A DNA stretch of 64,000 nucleotides. Origin: Phytoseiulus persimilis. Its lineage: Eukaryota; Arthropoda; Arachnida; Mesostigmata; Phytoseiidae. Position 1 is the first letter of the stretch. Each line of letters begins with the position of its first letter. This document shows positions 24,501 through 30,795 of this stretch, piece after piece. The notes under the pieces are model-generated. The model was not told where the DNA came from, searched no databases, and saw nothing but the letters and a program-made list of their open reading frames with translations. The DNA lies in NCBI GenBank assembly GCA_037576195.1, contig CM075101.1, forward strand, positions 2,914,001-2,978,000, read 5' to 3'. The translations under genes and the position numbers were made by a program.

Positions 24501-25299
24501 CCCAGAAAACATCGACGGTTGAGACAGCGTCAGAGGATGGCAATTGGAGTGGAGTGAGAAATCATGATAAAATGATGAGTTTTAAAGTTAGGAGTGGCTG
24601 TCGATCGCGTATCCAGCACTCAGATATTGCCTGCCACAGGTCCGCGCGGAAAAAATAGGATGATTACCGGCAAGGACTAAGGATCAAGACGAGGGATGCA
24701 AGTATGATTTGAGAAATCGAGGTAGCTCGTAGCTCAGTGCTCGGAGCTTGTGAAAGCCAGATCGCGTTGAGGCTTGGATAGCCCACTGTGTCTTCAGTAG
24801 TACTACGACTTACACGATTATCAAATAACTAGGCAGTTCTAACCCACAGGTAGACGTACCTTCCCGCCTATAAGATGATGAGAACTTGACACATACACAG
24901 GAAAATGAACAACTAACAGCGATGGCTTGTGAACTAGGATAGTTCGAATCGAACCAGTATGACAAGCTGGTCGATCCAGCTCCAGGATTGCGTGTTCTGT
25001 TGAGCCGCTTGGTTTCCCCTTGTAAGCAGACAAGGATTGAAAGATGATCGAGCGAAAGGCGAGGCTTCAAGTAACGGATTGTGATCGGCATCACTTTCGG
25101 AAGCCATTACAGCCCTGTGGCGAGACTCGTATACGGTCAATATTGTCTGTCTCGGCCAAGGAGCAATCATGTCTCACTCAGGCAGATGCTGGCACCGAGC
25201 ACCTCTCAGTTTCTTTGGATGCGGAGCTCAGCTCGCGCAAACCAGCTCATCTTGTGCACGGAAGCGGTTCACGGACGAAAAAAACTCAGCGCCACCCCC
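24501..25299. other. No gene seen
   Basis: Short ORFs only. A run of C residues at about 25294-25308 precedes the LINE fragment. Nothing else recognised. Confidence 0.35.
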
Positions 25300-25830
25300 C
25301 CCCCCCCAGAGAAAATCCTGGCCTTGGGATGGGAAGAGTATGGCATCACCCAACTCCGGTAAATTTCATCACGCTGGAGAAATGTTTTTGCTCATATATG
25401 AAGAGAGTTCTCAGAATCTCCAAAAGCAGCCGTAACAGATATGTGTATACTAGCTGGCATCGACACACCTTTCGTCGAAAGTTTTAGACTGTACGTGAAG
25501 GCGACATCGACGACAACAAAACAGCTTTTCATGGACGAGTGGAAGCAAAAAGCGGAGACGAGAGAAATCCTGGAGGGTGACCCCATCATGCAATACAAAG
25601 AGAGTAGGAGCGAGCCGATGTTCCCCGAGAGACACTTATTCACACGTTACCTGGTGCGCGGCTACAACCACAAGCTCCGCATCACCCCCGGACGCCACAC
25701 ACCAAACGACGAATGTATATGCACGTTTTCTGTAGAAGGATGTCCCCGCTATCATGCTTTGGTATGTGAATCGAGACCGAGACTCGAAGAACTCGGTGAA
25801 CTAAGTTCTATTATGTAGTATACACGCGAT
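25300..25830 (+). pseudogene. 5'-truncated LINE, C-terminal part (same family as 62336-64000)
   Basis: The protein read from about 25370 through 25818 is collinear with the C-terminus of the LINE at the right edge. Shared blocks are FCSYMKRVLR against FCAYLKRVFR, TPFVES against EPFVET, DPIMQ, HLFTRYLVRGYNHKL against HVFSRYVVHGYHHHL, and CPRYHAL(V/L)CES. The terminal Cys/His cluster (CICTF...CPRYHALVC) lacks one Cys compared with the other copy. The stop TAG is at 25816-25818. Truncation at the 5' side is usual for LINE copies. Confidence 0.7.
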
Positions 25831-26188
25831 AAATTATTTCGATCGAAGATTATCCAAGTAGCTGCGCACGATTCTTGTGAAGATGCGATCTGCCGCCAAC
25901 TCGGGATTCGACTCTGTCCACGAAAATCTTCGGGCTGATGTAGCCGGTAGCCGATCAATCCCAGTTGATGTGCATCAAGGCGTTATAAATTCGGATCGCT
26001 TCCCCGGGAAGAGATCTGATGTGGACGCAGCCTTCATCGCGGGCCCTCTTGTCGGTCGGAACGTCCTGGGATAACTTGCAAATGACAGCCATAGGACGAA
26101 ACAACAGCATAAGACGACGTCGGTACGGAATAGTTTCGAAGGTAGCTCAAAACCATCACGAATTTACATAAACAGGTCATATACTCAC
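25831..26188. other. No gene seen
   Basis: No motif, repeat or credible ORF was recognised between the LINE tail and the MULE fragment. Confidence 0.35.
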
Positions 26189-26835
26189 CTATGAGATCCC
26201 GTGTCGGTCCATGGCATTTGAGCCAAGACGCCAGAAATGCGTTGTTGGTTCGACAGGGTGCTCTGAACAGAGAGAGTTGCTCCGGACTATCGATACCCAA
26301 CCATTGCTGACGGATGTAATCCACAAGTTTTTCGAGCTCGAAATGATGATGGTGTTCTTGATTCGGCGGAACAGTCCGAGGCGATTGGATTGTGAGTTGT
26401 GAGCCTGGCATGGCTCAAACCTAGGAGCGACGTCAGGTCTATAAAGTTTCATACTCACACGGCTGTCCACGGCTTCAGCTTTCCTGGCACACCCTTCAAA
26501 TACCTCTCATATATCTCGTGCTGGGAGGAGTGGAAGCGAGCAGAACGACACACGCTTCGAATGTACAGTTCTTGAACCCCTGATGCTCGTTGCGAGTCCC
26601 ACGTCAGGTCCGCTGGCGTATCTCACGATGCATTGTGCATAGTGAAAGAGACAGCCGTACACACGAACACCGCTGAACTCGGCTCGAAAGGCTTCTCTCG
26701 TCGTAGCATCAAAATCCCCCATGTATCTGGGAACGACGAGCCCTGGTACCTCTCTCTTGATAACGATGAGAACCTCTCGATACGCCTCGGCTGATCATGC
26801 CCACATAAGGGCAACAGCAACCATTCCGACCTTGG
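26189..26835 (-). pseudogene. MULE (Mutator-like) transposase fragment
   Basis: Read right to left, the protein contains AYREVLIVIKREVPG, then MGDFDATTREAF and GVRVYGCLFHYAQCIVRYA (26722 downward), matching the MULE core MxDFExA...FP...GCxFHxxQ. A frameshift later, 26411-26189 gives LVDYIRQQWLG and PCRTNNAF, corresponding to the YxxxxW and RTNN blocks near the end of the MULE catalytic domain. Stops and frameshifts separate the pieces and neither terminal inverted repeats nor the C-terminal zinc finger was found. Confidence 0.65.
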
Positions 26836-27451
26836 AAAGTGAAAAAAAACGAATTCTGAACAATACCGACCACACCACAGAAAAGCACCAGGGAGTCAAC
26901 GGTCGCGTCGTGAGGGTTGGAGAGATGGCGAGTTGAAGAGCCTTGCCATGTCCTTGCCAGTCCCCGTGTCAGGTGAGAAGTTGGTGACACACTGTTGCCC
27001 TGACCTTTTTGACGCTGTAGGGGTGAAAGCGTCGTTGGATACCAGAAACCGACGATGCCCGCTGGAGAACGGACTGCCAAGGTTTGAATGGTATGCTGGC
27101 TGCCGTTTGACCCGCACAACTCCCGGTGAGTCGCCAAAGCTCACACAGTCATTAAATCGGTCAATCAGGTAACATTGCACGAGCCTGAATGTGCATGTCA
27201 CCGCGCATTTTGTACGCGTGTTGGTCAGTGCTCAATGCGCATCAAGGGTAATGGAAGCCATTGGTCCAATTGAATTGTATCAGCAGTAGGTTCATAAAAC
27301 TTCAGGATGACGAGCAAGCGTTCCCTGATTTTGGAATTATTCCAGCAAGATTATGATCAGTGTGATATCGTTCGCTTGGTTGGTGCTCCCAAATCGACCG
27401 TCGAAAGCAATCCGCAGGTTTCGCTAGCTTGGCCATCATGGAAATAATCCG
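26836..27451. other. No gene seen
   Basis: A minus-strand ORF (27137-26709) overlaps the MULE region out of frame and has no motif. No other feature was recognised before the Copia-2 LTR. Confidence 0.3.
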
Positions 27452-27681
27452 TGTTGAGAAATTAGGATTCCCTCAGCACGTGTCTCTGTTCAGGTTTGGA
27501 TGAGGCCACATCAGAGGCCACAACATGCGTAGGTACGGGTGAAATCGACCGACTTCACCTTCGCCACTTCAGTACATCAGGACTATATAAGGCAACCGTT
27601 TGGACAGATAAACACCGAAACAGTAACCAATACGGTATCCGTTGTATTTACTTGGTGGAACGAATCTGTGAACTCCCAACA
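27452..27681 (+). repeat. Copia-2 5' LTR
   Basis: The right boundary is fixed by CCCAACA directly followed by the primer site. The left boundary is inferred from TGTTGAG at 27452, which forms a TGTTG/CAACA terminal inverted repeat with the right end. The segment contains a TATA box (CTATATAAGG, about 27588) placed as in a retroelement promoter. The size (230 bp) is typical of short Copia LTRs. The left end is less certain because there is no second copy to compare. Confidence 0.55.
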
Positions 27682-27695
27682 CGTTATCAGCACGA
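27682..27695 (+). promoter_or_regulatory. Copia-2 primer-binding site
   Basis: CGTTATCAGCACGA immediately follows the LTR. The same motif occurs two bases after the LTR end at 59065 and, with a one-base insertion, after the Copia-1 LTR on the minus strand. Its complement, TCGTGCTGATAACG, resembles the anticodon arm of eukaryotic tRNA-Ile rather than a tRNA 3' end, suggesting priming from an internal tRNA site, as Drosophila copia does with tRNA-iMet. Confidence 0.6.
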
Positions 27696-27761
27696 GCTTT
27701 ACCACCCGTGAGCGACACAAAAACCAACGAGTACGTTGAAATCTCAAAACTATAATAGATA

Positions 27762-28222
27762 TGATAGGACTGGAAGTCGTAGGGTTTGAAGGTAGAGGAT
27801 CGAAGGTGTGGAACACTAGCTCAGTTGACAACAAGAGTGACAACGCAAGAGACGTGTAGAGTAGAAGGCTCTGTACCACAGTGAAGTTTATGCGAAAAGA
27901 GGGTCCTTATATACCTAGAAGGGGAGCGTAGCTCTCCCATGATTGGTCTAGAGTCCAGACACCAGATGAGTCACATCTTAACATAAGTTGACAGATGGTC
28001 TAGTTTGTAGGTCGGAGGGGTTGTAATCCCGACTCCGTACTCTTGGTTTTATGTGGACTGTCTGTATCAGTCCCTTACATCTGCTGTCGGGGTTGGAACC
28101 CCGATTTCGTTGCATTTCCCAGACGTCGTGACTTGGGAGTACTGTGAGTCATCTGAGTGTGTCATGCTCTCAGACGCGTGCGAGATCTGAGCCCGACAGG
28201 CTTCAGATTCTGATCTCCAACA
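27762..28222 (-). repeat. Copia-1 3' LTR
   Basis: On the minus strand the LTR starts TGTTGGAGATC and ends CCAGTCCTATCA. A TATA box (TATATAAGG) reads from 27913 to 27905. By eye it differs from the other LTR at a single base, 27892, where the minus strand has CATAAA instead of AATAAA. That hexamer, about 20 nt downstream of the TATA box, would be the element's polyadenylation signal. Confidence 0.9.
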
Positions 28223-28232
28223 TCCCCTCTGG
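28223..28232 (-). promoter_or_regulatory. Copia-1 polypurine tract
   Basis: Directly upstream of the 3' LTR on the minus strand is CCAGAGGGGA, a purine-rich tract suited to plus-strand priming. The tract and its flank (ACAGCCAGAGGGGA) are repeated about 84 bp further upstream (28307-28320), so the element has a duplicated candidate. Confidence 0.6.
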
Positions 28233-28790
28233 CTGTCGAGTCCGAAGATCTCGCAGCTGAAAAAGTATTCGCAGAATAGTTCCGTGATGTGATTAAACAT
28301 TGAATATCCCCTCTGGCTGTGAAGATTGAGGAATCGGTCGAGTTCGAATTTTTCTTGAGAAAATCGAGTGATTCCTTTACAATGATTGTTTCAGTTTGAA
28401 TTGTTCGTGAATCCGAATATGCGCGGTAGTTGGTAGACGCTACAACCGTTCGTTTTTCATCGAGACTGCATGCGCAGTTAGGAAGTTCGACGTAGTTTCT
28501 CCGGAGAGCGTGTTATGGGTGGAGCCAGTTGGGGGGCATTTAAATAAAAGTTGAGGAAGTGTGAAATATGACCTTTTTCTTGGTGATTTGACCTGGAAAT
28601 CATGATCCATGTGTCTCAAGATTTGTACCATTTCCCCTCTCACAGGGAAGTAATGATTTCTTTCAACAAAGATGAAAATCCGTAGAGGTTTCGATGGTTT
28701 TTCAAGATTTTTAGTTTGGTTGCCTAGAGTCGCTGATCCAAGTTGCGAGAATGAGGGAAAAAGTCGGTTGATTTCGCCCTAGGCGGATAG
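28233..28790. other. Copia-1 region between polypurine tract and antisense gene
   Basis: No ORF here looks protein-like. It contains the second polypurine-like copy (28307-28320). In element orientation it is the 3' untranslated end of the genomic RNA; in plus orientation it is the upstream region of the antisense gene that starts at 28857. Confidence 0.4.
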
Positions 28791-28820
28791 GATAAAAAGG
28801 CGTGCGGAATTAGTTCAGAG
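28791..28820 (+). promoter_or_regulatory. Candidate promoter of the antisense gene
   Basis: A TATA-like GATAAAAAGG at about 28791-28800 lies roughly 20-25 bp before TTCAGAGT at about 28813-28820, which resembles the arthropod initiator TCAGT. The pair precedes the first ATG of the antisense gene by about 40 bp. The arrangement is suggestive but weak matches of this kind occur by chance. Confidence 0.35.
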
Positions 28821-28856
28821 TACAGTTCATTTTGAACTTGTAATTTGTGCCTCGTG

Positions 28857-29763
28857 ATGCTTCTACGCTCCGGTCGCCGCACCCTCACCCCCAGCTCGGA
28901 AAACCGAACGACTCGAGGAACAACCGAGGAGAGGATGGGTGCCTGGTTGAGCTCCCAGGAGGAGGTGGACCTGGAGATCGGCGAGAGCCCGGCGGCAGCG
29001 GCCGCGAAGGCCACTTGGAGAGCGTCGGAGGCTCTCCGCGCCGATCGCTTGGCGAGGGAAGGCCGATCATCGAGTGCCGAATCGGTCGGCCGTGTCTCCC
29101 CATGGCGACCGCGGGAACGGGCTCGCCAGCCCACGGAGCGGAGCACAAGTTCCGGGAGCTGGGGCCTCCGCAGTGTCCTCGGCCTCAGCAGTGGCGGGAT
29201 GCCAAGGGGCACCTGTGGGAGCGGGTGCTCCCGAATGAGGATGATCGCCGCGGCGATCATCAGTTTTGTTGCCCTTGTCGTGGGCGCGGCCGTATTCGGT
29301 AAGTGCTGAGCGGTCGATTTTTCCGTGTTTTGTCAGTGTCTGTTGAGGCCTGATTTAACGTCATTTCATCTTTCCAGGCCTGGAACAGACGGGCGGCCAT
29401 GCGGTGGCCACGAGAGGGTCGGGCCAAGACGAGACCTCGACGAGGTTCTCGTTGGCAGTCGAGAGGGTGACCACCAGCTCGGCTCGGTGGGTCACAGGGG
29501 ACGACGCCCCATTAGTGAGGACACCTGAGGGGGAGGGAGCCGAGCCGGACGTTGGGGAGGTTGAGAGGATCTCCCTTGAAGGCTTCGTCTGCCGATTAGT
29601 GGACCGGTGTCTGGTCTGCTATTCTCCGCAGCGGAGGCAGTGCGTTGCACTGCGAGCAGGCCGGGCCGTGAAACCGGCCGCGGTGCAGGCAAAGAGGAGC
29701 GGACGCATCCCGCTGCCTCTCTGTCGTGGGTTTGAGTCGTTTGTGGAGACAGAACGAGTATAA
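28857..29763 (+). CDS. Antisense accessory gene in Copia-1: membrane protein, one intron
   Basis: Exon 1 runs from ATG at 28857 to 29298, followed by a consensus donor (GTAAGTGC). The acceptor TTTCATCTTTCCAG ends at 29377 and exon 2 runs 29378-29763. The 79-bp intron joins the two open frames exactly (phase 1). The product is about 275 residues: a polar, Arg/Ser-rich N-terminal part, one hydrophobic helix near residues 128-147 (MIAAAIISFVALVVGAAVF), and a C-terminal part of about 125 residues with several Cys. The stop codon overlaps AATAAA (29762-29767). Third codon positions are rich in G and C, unlike the flanks. It opposes the element's own genes and converges on the HMG-like ORF. I recognise no family; a type II membrane topology is inferred. 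Confidence 0.5.
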
Positions 29764-29797
29764 TAAACGAGAAATGTTTTTCTAAGCTTGCATTGTG

Positions 29798-29806
29798 TTT
29801 ATTAAC
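29798..29806 (-). terminator. Polyadenylation signal for the HMG-like gene
   Basis: The minus strand reads TTAATAAAC here, about 105 nt after the stop of the minus-strand ORF ending at 29911. With AATAAA at 29762-29767 on the plus strand, the two convergent genes have facing polyadenylation signals about 35 bp apart. Confidence 0.45.
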
Positions 29807-29910
29807 TCAGGATATAACGTTCATGCATATGTCTGAGGTAACTTAGGAGTTTGATATGGCTATTGTTGATGATTGAGGGCACCTAGCATGCATTACATAT
29901 TAGAAGAGGT

Positions 29911-30795
29911 TCAGACAGAACCACTGTGAGTGCTAGAACTGGACTCCGGCCAGTCGATTGGTTGAGCGCGTTTCAGCTCAATTTTCGTTTTCAGTAGCTG
30001 TGTTTTCAGCTCGTAATTCTCGTTAAGGAGATCGAGTGGTTGTTGTCGATCTTTAGAATTACTTTCGGATTGCTTTCTGTTGAGAGTTTCGAGTTGCTCA
30101 ATGTGATCAGTGTGATCACACAAGTATTTTGAGGCTGTTGATTCTTCTAGTTCGTTTTCGAGACGAGCAATTTTCTTTTGATAGAATGCGCGTCCGTCAT
30201 GCCAGTTTCCTCTGTCTCGATCATAGAGGCGCTGTTTAGCCTCTGATTCAGCGCGTAGATCGTAGATCTTTTGTTTGAGCATGCGGATCTCTGTCTCAGC
30301 GAGCTCAAGTTGACGAGCTTCTTCTGATTCGACAGGGTCATCCGCACCAGTTGGGATTGACGGGCTGTAGACTTCTTCGTCTAGATAGTCTGGATCTGCA
30401 TTTAGGTGGTCTGCCGATGCGGGCCGAGTGTCCTCAGGCGCAGGGTCTGTGGAGATTTCTGCTGAGGAGCTTTGCGATTTTCGTCGCAGGCATTCGACAG
30501 TGTTTTCTAGATCCGAAATTTTCTTTTGATTTGTGGCGCACTCGACGATTAGTGTTTCGGCATATTCTGCCGATGCGAGTGCAGGGGCCGTCAGTCTAGC
30601 GCGGCGTGCCGCGTTGTGGAGAAGTCTCGCTTTCTCGTTGAATTCAGGCGCGACTGCCTGTCCGTAGTAAAATCGGGATTGTTCATCCATTTGAGGCCAA
30701 AGGCGATATGACGCCTTCTGAGCAACATCGCGTGGAACGCGATGCAGATCCTGGAGTTCCAGTACGTGAATCCAGAAAGGTGACTGTTTGGGCAT
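29911..30795 (-). CDS. Copia-1 accessory ORF: HMG-box-like domain plus coiled coil
   Basis: The product is 294 residues from the ATG at 30795; the frame is open further upstream but without an ATG. Residues about 4-60 resemble an HMG box: an SPFWI start in the place of the usual NAF/Y, a run of small/hydrophobic residues, then LWPQMDEQSRFYYGQA, which matches the WxxMsxxEKxxYxxxA helix. The middle is acidic (DPDYLDEEV). The region from about residue 155 to 275 is a heptad-rich coiled coil (LAETEIRMLKQKIYDLRAE, IARLENELEE). HMG boxes bind or bend DNA, so a role in chromatin targeting is possible but is inference. A spliced 5' leader is likely (acceptor TTTTCCTTGGTTCCTTGGACGCAG ending at 30850). 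No such ORF is standard for Copia. Confidence 0.55.
   Translation of the reverse strand: MPKQSPFWIHVLELQDLHRVPRDVAQKASYRLWPQMDEQSRFYYGQAVAPEFNEKARLLHNAARRARLTAPALASAEYAETLIVECATNQKKISDLENTVECLRRKSQSSSAEISTDPAPEDTRPASADHLNADPDYLDEEVYSPSIPTGADDPVESEEARQLELAETEIRMLKQKIYDLRAESEAKQRLYDRDRGNWHDGRAFYQKKIARLENELEESTASKYLCDHTDHIEQLETLNRKQSESNSKDRQQPLDLLNENYELKTQLLKTKIELKRAQPIDWPESSSSTHSGSV

Noticed and set aside
28724-29260. 178-codon minus-strand ORF overlapping the antisense gene
   Set aside because: The plus-strand frame has matching splice sites, promoter-like and polyadenylation signals; the minus frame has none.
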